A stretch of 64,000 nt of DNA from positions 1 to 64,000 of the forward strand of contig NZ_JBEYXW010000005.1 in the NCBI RefSeq assembly GCF_040645195.1, read 5' to 3'. Below, in pieces: positions 42,480-50,910 of the stretch. The translations under genes were made by a program, and so were the position numbers. This stretch comes from Prauserella_A sp040645195 (GTDB lineage: Bacteria > Actinomycetota > Actinomycetes > Mycobacteriales > Pseudonocardiaceae). Positions within the stretch are counted from its first letter, which is position 1. Every line of letters begins with the position of its first letter. The notes under the pieces were generated by a model. It was given only the letters and a program-made list of their open reading frames with translations, was not told the origin of the DNA and made no database searches.

Positions 42480-43085
42480 GTGGACCGCGAAACGGACGAT
42501 GTGCTCGACGGGGTGGGGCCACGACTTCGCGCGCTGCGCCGTCACCGCGGCATCACCCTCGCCGACCTCGCGACGACAACCGGCGTGTCGGAGAGCACCC
42601 TGTCCCGCCTGGAAAGCGGGCAGCGCCGCGCGACCCTGGAACTGCTGCTGCCGCTGGCCCGCACCTACAACGTTCCGCTGGACGACCTCGTCGGCGCCCC
42701 GCGCACCGGCGACCCCCGCATCCACCTCACGCCGATCCACCGGTTCGGGATGACCTTCATACCGCTGTCCCGGCGGCCGGGCGGGGTGCAGGCGTTCAAA
42801 ATGCTCATCCCCGCCCAGCCCGAACCGCGCGAGCCGACCCCGCAGATCCACGACGGCTTCGAATGGCTGTATGTGCTCAACGGGCACCTACGGCTCATCG
42901 TCGGCGAGCGCGACCTGACACTGCCACCCGGCGAGGCAGCCGAGTTCGACACGTCCTTGCCGCACTGGCTGGGTAGCGCCGACGGCGGCGTCGTCGAGCT
43001 ACTCATCCTGTTCGACCCGCAAGGAATGCGCACACATATTCACGCCGACCCCCACCGACCGTCTCACGGCGGAAGTCAGCGGTGA
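42480..43085 (+). CDS. XRE family regulator with C-terminal cupin domain
   Basis: A 201-residue regulator with an N-terminal helix-turn-helix (RLRALRRHRGITLADLATTT, then GVSESTLSRLESGQR) and a C-terminal cupin (HDGFEWLYVLNGHLRLIVG, then DTSLPHWLGS) that senses a small ligand. GTG 42480 was chosen because the operator palindrome ends just before it and the HTH begins 12 residues inside. It is divergent from the methyltransferase and probably represses it and itself. Confidence 0.87.
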   Translation: MDRETDDVLDGVGPRLRALRRHRGITLADLATTTGVSESTLSRLESGQRRATLELLLPLARTYNVPLDDLVGAPRTGDPRIHLTPIHRFGMTFIPLSRRPGGVQAFKMLIPAQPEPREPTPQIHDGFEWLYVLNGHLRLIVGERDLTLPPGEAAEFDTSLPHWLGSADGGVVELLILFDPQGMRTHIHADPHRPSHGGSQR

Positions 43086-43118
43086 TGGGTCCGCGCGTGT
43101 TCCAGGCGAGCGCTGCGA

Positions 43119-43997
43119 TCAGGGCGTCGGCGGGACTTCAGTCGCGGGGAAGTCGGTCGCGGCCGCGGTCTCTGCGGCGGCGTCGACGTTCGCGCGCAGG
43201 GCGTCGACCTTGGCGCTGGCGAAGGAGTGAGCGTCCGAACCGAGCAACTGGCGCAGTGGGCCATCACCGCTGACGACCTGGCTGATGATCGCCTCCGCGC
43301 CCCTGACCGGGTCACCGAGCTGGCCACCCTGCAGGTTCAGGTGGTCGACGGTCATCTCACGGACAGCCGGGTACGCCTGCGTGGTGTCGGCCGGCAACGC
43401 GAGCGAGTCCTTGGTGAGGAAGTTGGTGCGAAAGTAGCCGGGCTCGACGATGGTGACCTTGACATCGAAGTCAGCGACCTCCGCTGCGAGGGCCTCGCTG
43501 AGGCCTTCCAGCGCGAACTTGCCTGCGCAGTAGAGCGCCCAGCCCGGGACCGCAGTCAGCCCGAGGACCGACGACACGTTGACGATGTGGCCGCTCCTCT
43601 GCCCGCGCAGGATCGGCAAAGCGGCACGCAACACGTTCCACACACCGGCGACCTGGACGTCGAGCATGTCGCGGACCTCGCGGTCGCTGGTCTCCTCCAC
43701 CGCCGCCAGGAAGCCGTAACCGGCGTTGTTGACGACGACGTCGAGGCCACCAAAGCGCTCGCTGGTGTGGTGGACCGCCTGCGTGACAGCTTCGTCATCG
43801 CGCAGGTCGATGGCGAGCGGGAGCAGGCGGGAGGTGTCGACGCGGTCGCCGAGCGCGGAAAGCAGCCGCTCGGTCGAGCGTGTCGTCGCGGCGACGTTGT
43901 CGCCGCGCTCGAGCAGCTGCTTGACCAACTCGAGACCCAGACCGCGGGAAGTACCGGTGACGAACCAGATCGCGGGTCGATTCCTCGGGAAACTCAT
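43119..43997 (-). CDS. SDR family oxidoreductase
   Basis: A 292-residue classical short-chain dehydrogenase. The cofactor loop is VTGTSRGLGLEL, the NNAG motif is VVNNAGYG, and the catalytic residues are Ser in NVSSVLG and Tyr/Lys in YCAGK. It is one of the longer retinol-dehydrogenase-like SDRs. The start ATG 43997 gives MSFPRNRPAIWFVTG. The gene is divergent from an XRE regulator at 44185, an arrangement common for SDRs in actinomycetes where the regulator controls the enzyme. Confidence 0.92.
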   Translation of the reverse strand: MSFPRNRPAIWFVTGTSRGLGLELVKQLLERGDNVAATTRSTERLLSALGDRVDTSRLLPLAIDLRDDEAVTQAVHHTSERFGGLDVVVNNAGYGFLAAVEETSDREVRDMLDVQVAGVWNVLRAALPILRGQRSGHIVNVSSVLGLTAVPGWALYCAGKFALEGLSEALAAEVADFDVKVTIVEPGYFRTNFLTKDSLALPADTTQAYPAVREMTVDHLNLQGGQLGDPVRGAEAIISQVVSGDGPLRQLLGSDAHSFASAKVDALRANVDAAAETAAATDFPATEVPPTP

Positions 43998-44184
43998 TGT
44001 CGTCCTTAACTCACGTTGTATAGGGAGCGCGGTCCAGGCGGTACCCGGCGCCGGCACGACGTAAGCGTGGCTCACGAGAAGCCGCTGTGGACGGTCATCT
44101 CGCGCCCTCTGCGACCGCGGACTGGGCAACCTAGGACGCGCAGGTCCACTCGCGAACTGGGCGAGGTTGGGGACAATCGGTTCC

Positions 44185-45069
44185 ATGGCCAAGACCAACC
44201 GCGAACTCGCTGACTTCCTGCGACGAGCCCGCAGCCAGGTCGACCCGTCATGGGCGGGCCTGCCGCCCGACGGGCGCGTGCGCCGCGTGCCCGGTCTGCG
44301 GCGCGAGGAAGTCGCGCTGCTGGCAGGGGTGTCCACCGACTACTACGCCCGTCTCGAACAAGGCAGGCGCATCATGCCCTCCGCTGCTGTGGTCGAGGCC
44401 ATCGGCCGCGCTCTCGGACTCGACGCCGCAGGGCGTGCGCATCTCGAGGATCTCATCGGACTGACCGCGGCACCGGCCCACCGACGAGCCCGTGGCGTCC
44501 AACGAGTGCGTCCAGGGCTCTATCAGCTTCTCGACTCACTCGACGGCGAGCCCGCACTTGTTCTCGGCCGCCGCACCGACGTGCTGGCCGCCAACCGGAT
44601 GGCCAAAGCACTGTTCACCGACTTCGACAGGTTGCCGCCGAAGCAACGCAACTACGCACGCTGGATGTTCCTCGACGAGGACGCCCGGGCGCTGTTCGTC
44701 GACTGGCAGGACCAGGCCCGCGCCGCGGTCGAGAGCCTGCGATTCGAGGTCGGCCGCGACCCAGACGACAGCGCTACGGCCGCCCTCGTCACCGAACTGC
44801 GCGAACACAGCCGCGAATTCGACCAGTGGTGGGAACAGCACCGGGTCCACCAGCGCACCCACGGTTCGAAGCGTCTGCGCCACCCCCTCGTCGGGGATCT
44901 CACTGTCGAGTACGAGACCCTCGCTCTGCCGGGCGATCCCGACATCACCTTGTTCGTCTACACCACCGAGGCCGGATCACCCTCACAGCGAGCCATGGAT
45001 CTTCTCGCGAGCTGGACGGCTTCCGGCCCGGGTGTCGGTTCGGAGCATGGTGGGGCCGGGCGATCTTGA
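44185..45069 (+). CDS. XRE family regulator, MmyB-type
   Basis: A 294-residue regulator with an N-terminal helix-turn-helix (RVRRVPGLRREEVALLAGVS, then TDYYARLEQGRR) and the C-terminal MmyB-like ligand domain (VLGRRTDVLAANRMAKALF, then NYARWMFLDEDARALF). This domain is thought to bind a fatty-acid-like or small hydrophobic ligand. ATG 44185 is preferred to TTG 44167. It is divergent from the SDR gene and converges on the MarR gene of the next operon. Confidence 0.9.
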   Translation: MAKTNRELADFLRRARSQVDPSWAGLPPDGRVRRVPGLRREEVALLAGVSTDYYARLEQGRRIMPSAAVVEAIGRALGLDAAGRAHLEDLIGLTAAPAHRRARGVQRVRPGLYQLLDSLDGEPALVLGRRTDVLAANRMAKALFTDFDRLPPKQRNYARWMFLDEDARALFVDWQDQARAAVESLRFEVGRDPDDSATAALVTELREHSREFDQWWEQHRVHQRTHGSKRLRHPLVGDLTVEYETLALPGDPDITLFVYTTEAGSPSQRAMDLLASWTASGPGVGSEHGGAGRS

Positions 45070-45104
45070 GACCGGTGTCATAGGCGGCCGGCGAACGAGC
45101 GAGC

Positions 45105-45602
45105 TCACAGATCGTCGGCATGCGTTTGCTCGGACTCGTATCGCTGGAGTTTTTCCGAGTTCGCCAGCAGCCTGCACAGGTACTTCTTCAGTTGCCGTTG
45201 TTCCCGGTCGGTGAAGCCCGCCATCAGCTCCTGATGGAGCCCGATGGCGATGGGGAGGATCTCGTCGTGGACCGCCGCGCCTGCCTCGGTGAGATACAGG
45301 CGTTGTACGCCATCCTCCTTTTCCATCACGACCAGATCTGCGTTGCGCAGCACGGCCGCGCTCCGCGAGACGACGGACTTGTTCATCCCGAGAACGTCGC
45401 AGACTTCTTTCGCGTTCGCGCCGGGGCAGTTGCCCAGGGCACTCAGGACACGCCATTCGTTGGTGTGGATACCGAACCTCTGGTGGTAGATCCGGGTGCC
45501 TGTCCACAGCAGATCGTTGGCGATCAGGGCGATCAGGGCGGGAAGGTAGTCGTCCCTGACGATGGTCGTGGCGAGCTTTTCCCGGACGACGCGGTCGGCC
45601 AT
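45105..45602 (-). CDS. MarR family regulator
   Basis: A 165-residue winged-helix regulator. The DNA-binding core is NAKEVCDVLGMNKSVVSRSA followed by the wing KEDGVQRLYLTEAG, and long flanking helices mediate dimers. It is the last gene of the minus-strand ABC/P450 operon, one base after the reductase gene, so it probably regulates that operon and is released by its substrate. The start ATG 45602 is chosen; the longer frame upstream overlaps the reductase gene. Confidence 0.88.
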   Translation of the reverse strand: MADRVVREKLATTIVRDDYLPALIALIANDLLWTGTRIYHQRFGIHTNEWRVLSALGNCPGANAKEVCDVLGMNKSVVSRSAAVLRNADLVVMEKEDGVQRLYLTEAGAAVHDEILPIAIGLHQELMAGFTDREQRQLKKYLCRLLANSEKLQRYESEQTHADDL

Positions 45603-45603
45603 G

Positions 45604-46557
45604 TCAGAGCTCCAGTCGTAGCGTGCCACCGCGGCTACGCGATACACAGATCATCATCACTTCGGACTCTTCCTTCTCCTCGTCGGTGAGCACGGCGTCG
45701 CGGTGGTCCACCTGCCCGTCCACGACAAATGTCTCACACGTGCCGCAGGTGCCTTCCCGGCACGAGGAGAACACCCGGACCCCGGCTGACGCGGCGGCGG
45801 TCAAGATGGACACTCCCGGCTCGACCGTGACGGTCTTGCCGCTGAGTACCAACTCGACGTCGAACGGCTCGTCGCCCGGTTCGTGCACGGTCTGGGAGTT
45901 GACGAACCTTTCCACGTGCAGTGCTCCGGCGGGCCAGTGGGCCGTCGCCTTTTCCGCTGCCTCGAGCAAGGATTCGGGGCCGCAGCAGTAGACCGCCGTA
46001 TCGGTTCTGGCCATACCGAGCAGGTGCGTTACGTCCAGCCGCCCGGTCTCGTCACGGGGGGCGAGCGTGACGCTGCCGCCCGCCCCGGGCAGTTGCGAGG
46101 TGAAGGCCATCGAGCGGCGGGTACGCCCGGTGTAGTGCAGTTCCCAGCTCGTCCCGCTGCTCGCCACCCGATGGACCATCGACAGGATCGGGGTGATTCC
46201 GATTCCTCCGGCGACGAACACGTAGTGCTCCGCGGGCACGAGCTCGAAGGTGTTTCTCGGCGGTGAAGTCAGGACGGTATCGCCTTCGGTGAGCCGATCA
46301 TGGATGTGCCGACTGCCGCCCCGGCCCGAGGGCGCGAGCAGCACGGCGATCCGGTACCTGCTGCGGTCCCGGGGGTCGCCGCAGAGCGAGTACTGGCGGA
46401 TCATCGTCTCGCGCCCGGCCGGCAGGTGCAGATCGATGTGGGCGCCGGGAGCCCACGCGGGCAGCTCGGTTCCGTCCGCCCGCGCCAGTTCGAGGCCCAC
46501 CACATCGTCGGCCATCGGCTCTCGTGCGGTGACCCGCAACGGCATCGGTTCGTTCAT
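45604..46557 (-). CDS. Phthalate-dioxygenase-type reductase (FMN, NAD, 2Fe-2S), P450 operon
   Basis: A 317-residue relative of the reductase at 8478, with MIRQYSLCGDP (FMN), YVFVAGGIGITPILSM (NAD) and the ferredoxin loop SCREGTCGTCETFV plus late cysteine in MMICVS. No Rieske oxygenase lies in this operon, so its likely electron acceptor is the cytochrome P450 encoded two genes upstream; P450s served by such three-domain reductases are known for aromatic O-demethylation. ATG 46557 overlaps the kinase stop by one base. Confidence 0.9.
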   Translation of the reverse strand: MNEPMPLRVTAREPMADDVVGLELARADGTELPAWAPGAHIDLHLPAGRETMIRQYSLCGDPRDRSRYRIAVLLAPSGRGGSRHIHDRLTEGDTVLTSPPRNTFELVPAEHYVFVAGGIGITPILSMVHRVASSGTSWELHYTGRTRRSMAFTSQLPGAGGSVTLAPRDETGRLDVTHLLGMARTDTAVYCCGPESLLEAAEKATAHWPAGALHVERFVNSQTVHEPGDEPFDVELVLSGKTVTVEPGVSILTAAASAGVRVFSSCREGTCGTCETFVVDGQVDHRDAVLTDEEKEESEVMMICVSRSRGGTLRLEL

Positions 46558-48272
46558 CAGTTGTCTCCGTACAGACAGGTGGCCACGGCCCTGAGCCAGA
46601 CCACCACGGCGACCGCCCCGGGGTCCGGATGGCCGGCGACCCGCTCGCCCAGGTAGCTGCTCCGCCCGAGCCCGGCGTGCATCTGTTCGGTGGCACGGGC
46701 GCCCGCCTCGGCGGCGGACAGCGCCAGCCGCACGGCCGCCTCGGCCGGACGGCCATCGTCGAGGGCCTCGCACAGCGTTTCCGCGGCCGGTGCCAGTGCG
46801 TCGACCATGGTCCGGTCGCCGACCTCCGCCCCGCCGACTCGGCGCACCGCGCTGGTTCCGGCGGCGAAGGCCCTCGCCCAGGTTCCCGGCGAGGGATCGG
46901 CGCGGGCCAGCTCTTCGGCAGCGCCCAGTGCGAGCAGGGAATAGAGCGGACCGGAGGTGCCACCGACATGCCTGCGCAGGAGCGCCGCCAGTTCGCGGAG
47001 CAGGAGCTGATGGCTGCCGAGCCTGCTCAGCGTGCCGACAGCTGCCAGGATGCGTTGTGCCCCACGGGCCAGGTTGGTGCCGAGATCGCCGTCACCGATT
47101 GCGCGGTCCAGGTCGGTCAGTGCCGGTTCCGCGGCGATGACGGCCTCGGCCGCAGCGGTCACCGCTGTTATGGCGACCGACAGATCCTCCGCTCGCCGGT
47201 TTCGCCCGTCGTCGTTGTCCGGACCGGCATCGGCGATGACCAGGCTGGTCCGGCTCATGCCCGGATCGAGACGGGGCGCCGCACGCCAGGCCACAGTGGA
47301 CGCCGGCGCATCGAGCAGTTCCAGTTCGTCGTCGGTGACCTGGGCGAGCGATACCGACACCCCGGCCATGTCGAGCGCGGTGAGGTAGCTCCCTGTCCAC
47401 ATCCGGACCGGGTGGATGCGATGTTCGTTGAGCGCCGACTGGACCTCGGCACCCACGATTTCCAGCTCCAGCGCCGTTGTGGCGCCGAGACCGTTGACGA
47501 GGACCACGACGGCAGCGCCCGGCGGGATGGCCTTCTGCTCCACGACGTGACCGACGAGCCGCGTCGCGATGCCCTTGGCCGAGTGAGCCGAGCCGCGTTC
47601 CCGCCCTGGCTCGCCGTGGATGCCGAGCCCCCATTCGATCTCGCCCTGCGGCAGGTCGAAGCTCGGCCGGAGTGCGCCGGGCAGGGTGCACGGGCCGGTT
47701 GCGACGCCCATGCTGCCCAGCTTGCGGGCGAACGCACTGGCCGCCTCGGCGGTTTCGGCCAGGTTCATGCCGCGGGCGGAGGCCGCGCCGGCGATCTTGT
47801 GCACGAGCACGGTTCCCGCGATGCCGCGCGGGCCGACCCGGGTTTCGCCGGGCAGCGCCACGTCGTCGCCCACGAGCACGGTCTCCACCGGGATACCGTC
47901 GGCTTTCGCCATTTCCGCTGCTATCCCGAAGTTGAGCTTGTCCCCGGTGTAGTTCTTGACCACCAGAAGCGCGCCCGCGCGACCCGCGGTCGCCTTGATC
48001 GCGGCGTGGACGGCGTCGGCGGACGGTGACGTGAAGACCTCGCCCAGCACGGCGGCGTGCAACATCCCTTCGCCGACGTAACCGGCGTGGGCCGGTTCGT
48101 GACCGGACCCGCCACCGGAGATGACGGCCACCTCTCGCAGTTGCGCGGGATCCGAGCCCGCGCGGGCCAGCACGTTCCACCCGGCGACGCGGGCCAGGCT
48201 CGGCGTACGTGCGGCCAGTGCGTTCACGTAGTCATCAACGGCGCTCGCCGGAGAGTTGATTATCTTGTGCAT
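46557..48272 (-). CDS. ATP-dependent dihydroxyacetone kinase-type fusion (DhaK-DhaL)
   Basis: A 571-residue kinase with an N-terminal DhaK domain (GGGSGHEPAHAGYVGEGML, KNYTGDKLNFG, and the substrate-binding histidine in LGIHGEPG) fused to a C-terminal DhaL ATP domain (IGDGDLGTNLARG, HVGGTSGPLYSLL). Such single-chain kinases phosphorylate dihydroxyacetone, glyceraldehyde or four-carbon ketoses such as erythrulose. ATG 48272 was chosen over 48278 because GAGGGG stands six bases before it. Its link with a P450 and an oligopeptide-type importer is unusual; the imported compound may release a small sugar or triose part. Confidence 0.9.
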   Translation of the reverse strand: MHKIINSPASAVDDYVNALAARTPSLARVAGWNVLARAGSDPAQLREVAVISGGGSGHEPAHAGYVGEGMLHAAVLGEVFTSPSADAVHAAIKATAGRAGALLVVKNYTGDKLNFGIAAEMAKADGIPVETVLVGDDVALPGETRVGPRGIAGTVLVHKIAGAASARGMNLAETAEAASAFARKLGSMGVATGPCTLPGALRPSFDLPQGEIEWGLGIHGEPGRERGSAHSAKGIATRLVGHVVEQKAIPPGAAVVVLVNGLGATTALELEIVGAEVQSALNEHRIHPVRMWTGSYLTALDMAGVSVSLAQVTDDELELLDAPASTVAWRAAPRLDPGMSRTSLVIADAGPDNDDGRNRRAEDLSVAITAVTAAAEAVIAAEPALTDLDRAIGDGDLGTNLARGAQRILAAVGTLSRLGSHQLLLRELAALLRRHVGGTSGPLYSLLALGAAEELARADPSPGTWARAFAAGTSAVRRVGGAEVGDRTMVDALAPAAETLCEALDDGRPAEAAVRLALSAAEAGARATEQMHAGLGRSSYLGERVAGHPDPGAVAVVVWLRAVATCLYGDN

Positions 48273-48274
48273 GG

Positions 48275-49483
48275 TCATCCCCTCTTCGGCGTGACACGGA
48301 CGGGAAGCGAGTCATAGCCGCGGAGCCAGTTTGACAACTTCGGCGCAGGGGGGCCGGCGAGCTCCACCGACCCGGCGCGTTCCGCCAAGGCGCTCAGCAC
48401 CACCTCGGCCTCCATCCGGGCCATCATCTGGCCGACACAGCCGTGGATTCCGGTACCGAACGCGAGCTGGCCGGAGGTGTCCCGCGCCAGATCGAACTGC
48501 TCGGGCCGTTCCCATCTGCGTGGATCGCGGTTGGCGGCGCCCACGAGCAGGAGCACCTTCTGCGCGGCCCCCAGGAACGCGCCGTCGATCTCCACGGGGC
48601 AGGTGGTCGTGCGGCCGATGAACGGGCTCGGTGCGTACCACCGCAACCCTTCTTCGAAGACGGTCCGCGCAAGCGATGGGTCGGCTCGCAGGGCTTGCCA
48701 CGCGGTTTCGTTGTCCGCCAGTGCCTTGATGGCGATACCGATGCCGAGAATCGTCGTGTCGAGTCCGGCGGACAGGAACGTCCGCACCAGCATGCCCGCG
48801 TCCTCGGCTGAGATGTCGCCCTTGTCGGCCGCGGCGAAGATGCTTCCCGCGAGCTTGTCCTCGTCGAGGTTTTCGCGGCGCATCTGCCAGTTCACGTACT
48901 GCGTGGCGTCGACGGCGTTCGCCACCGCCTCCTGGTAGAGCGCGTTCTTCGGCCCCATCGCCTGGAAGTTGAGGTTCGCGTAGGTGAGCAGGTGTTCCCG
49001 GCCCTCGGGGGCGAGCCCGACCGCGTCGGGCAGCACACGCAACGGAAAAGCCTCCGCGAGGTCCTTCGCCGCGTCGAACTCGCCGCGACCCACCAGGTCG
49101 GCGACCAGGTCATCGGCGTGGGCACGGAACTCGTCCTTCAGCCGGCGGATCACCCGCTGGGACAGGACAGTGGTCATCACCTTGCGGTACTTGCCGTGCT
49201 CGGGTGGGTCCGCTTCCAGGATCACGCTCGGCGGACGCCAGTTCTCCTCATGTTTGATGTTGGTTAGCCCCGTACCCGCGGATGACTCGAACACTGTCGG
49301 ATCGCGGAAGATCCGCTCGACCGTCTCATGACGTCCGGTCGCCCACAGATCGTATTTTCTCAGCCATACCAACGGTCCCAGCTCGCGTAGCGCTTCGTCG
49401 ACCGGGATCGGGTCGGCGAGTGACGCGGGTGCGAACGGATCCACATCGGACACCGGCGCGGTATCTGGTCGAAGATCGGTCAA
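48275..49483 (-). CDS. Cytochrome P450
   Basis: A 402-residue soluble P450. The I-helix oxygen site is FLSAGLDTTI, the E-x-x-R pair is in FEEGLRWY, and the heme loop is FGTGIHGCVGQMMAR with the cysteine ligand. The segment NWRPPSVILEADPPEH resembles bacterial P450s acting on aromatic acids, but I cannot assign a subfamily. The start is TTG at 49483, overlapping the previous stop by TTGA; a GTG some 30 bases later is an alternative. Electrons probably come from the reductase at 45604. Confidence 0.9.
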   Translation of the reverse strand: MTDLRPDTAPVSDVDPFAPASLADPIPVDEALRELGPLVWLRKYDLWATGRHETVERIFRDPTVFESSAGTGLTNIKHEENWRPPSVILEADPPEHGKYRKVMTTVLSQRVIRRLKDEFRAHADDLVADLVGRGEFDAAKDLAEAFPLRVLPDAVGLAPEGREHLLTYANLNFQAMGPKNALYQEAVANAVDATQYVNWQMRRENLDEDKLAGSIFAAADKGDISAEDAGMLVRTFLSAGLDTTILGIGIAIKALADNETAWQALRADPSLARTVFEEGLRWYAPSPFIGRTTTCPVEIDGAFLGAAQKVLLLVGAANRDPRRWERPEQFDLARDTSGQLAFGTGIHGCVGQMMARMEAEVVLSALAERAGSVELAGPPAPKLSNWLRGYDSLPVRVTPKRG

Positions 49484-50910
49484 TTCCCTGCGGCTCCTTC
49501 TGGCTCCGGTCGGTCAGTTGCCACTGGGTGGCCTCGGCCACCCAGCCACGCGAAGAACGCAGACGCGTCGTTCTCCTCGTGGATCGCTGTCGCGGCGGCG
49601 AGCGCCGCGTCGGGTTCGCCGTGCCCGCCGGTGGTTTGCCGGAACTTGTCCCGCAGTTCGGCCGGTCCGAAGAGGTCCTGCCGCGCGTCGCGCGCGCGTT
49701 CGAGAAAGCGCTCCAGTACCTCACCGCCGGCCAGGCGCACACGGAGCCCGACGCGGGCCAGGTCGGTGTGGGCGCCCGGCTGGACCACCTCATAGTCGAT
49801 CTTGTCCATGAACGCCGCGGCCGCCGGGTCCTCGAGCAGGCCGGTGCGAAAGCTGCGCAGACCGAGTTCGCCGTCGATGGCGATGCGGGCCAGGCAGTAC
49901 GGCATGCTGAACCGGGCGTGATGCGCGCTCAGCGGCCGTCGTTTGACCGGTAGCGGATCGAGGGTGAGGCGTGCGGTGAACTCGGAGACCAGGCAGGTGA
50001 GGTGCTCGACGTCGGAGACCGGGTCGAGGCCGCGGTCGCGGATCTCCTGCGCCACGTCGAGCCAGAGGTCGGCGGGATCGTGAATCCCGTGGCACACCGG
50101 GTAGGGCTTCGTGGCCACGCGCAGGATCGCGTGGTCCGCCCACATGGTGACATCCGGCGGCACGGTCTTATCCACAAAGGACTGAAAGATGCCGAACCTG
50201 CCGTCGAGCACGGTCCTGGGTCCACGGGCGCCCGCGATGGCGAGATCGACGGCGTAGAGGCTCGACTGCGCCGCCCAGCCGAGCTGCAGTGGCTTCGTGT
50301 CGCCGCCGCTGACGACGAACTCCATGAGCCCGCTTGCCATGCTGCCGGCGAGGCCGAAGGCGTCGACCGTGGTTTCGGCATCGAGACCGCGCAGACGTGC
50401 CGCCACCATGACACCGGCGAACACCCCGAGGACCGCGGACGGCTGGAAGCCGCGCGGCTGGAACTGCGCGGGTGCCAGCCCGCCGAGGACGTCGGCCACC
50501 TGGTATCCACATGCGACGGCAGCGAGGAGCTCGTGGCCGGTCGCGCCGACCTCCTCGCCCACAGCCAGTGCCACCGGGACGACGAGCGCGCCGATGTGCA
50601 TGATCGTGCCGAAGATACTGTCGTCGAAGTCGAGCGCGTGTGCGGCGGTGCCGTTGACCAGCACGGCCGTCCGTGCGGGGGTGCGGACGCCGTGCCCCCA
50701 TACCGGCACGCCGGACCGGCCGGCGTCGGCGAGCGCGGCACGCGCCACGGCCTCCGCCGCCGGGGTCCTCGCGCCGGCGAGTCCCACGCCGACCGTGTCG
50801 ACCACGCGGTCCACCGCCGCGCGAAGGACCGTGTCAGGCAGCTGCGCCGCCGGTTTCGTCAGGAAAGCCCTGACGAGTCGTTCCGACAGCGTCTCGTCGT
50901 CAGCGGGCAT
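49480..50910 (-). CDS. MmgE/PrpD family protein
   Basis: A 476-residue protein of the 2-methylcitrate dehydratase / cis-aconitate decarboxylase / iminodisuccinate epimerase fold. Motifs include LVNGTAAHALDFDDSIFGTI, GLAGSMASGLMEF and KPYPVCHGIHDPADL. The family removes water or CO2 from, or epimerises, polycarboxylates. ATG 50910 is preferred to 50916 because of GGAAAGG just upstream. It overlaps both the ABC ATPase (by 11 bases) and the P450 gene, so it is firmly part of this operon. Confidence 0.9.
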   Translation of the reverse strand: MPADDETLSERLVRAFLTKPAAQLPDTVLRAAVDRVVDTVGVGLAGARTPAAEAVARAALADAGRSGVPVWGHGVRTPARTAVLVNGTAAHALDFDDSIFGTIMHIGALVVPVALAVGEEVGATGHELLAAVACGYQVADVLGGLAPAQFQPRGFQPSAVLGVFAGVMVAARLRGLDAETTVDAFGLAGSMASGLMEFVVSGGDTKPLQLGWAAQSSLYAVDLAIAGARGPRTVLDGRFGIFQSFVDKTVPPDVTMWADHAILRVATKPYPVCHGIHDPADLWLDVAQEIRDRGLDPVSDVEHLTCLVSEFTARLTLDPLPVKRRPLSAHHARFSMPYCLARIAIDGELGLRSFRTGLLEDPAAAAFMDKIDYEVVQPGAHTDLARVGLRVRLAGGEVLERFLERARDARQDLFGPAELRDKFRQTTGGHGEPDAALAAATAIHEENDASAFFAWLGGRGHPVATDRPEPEGAAGN

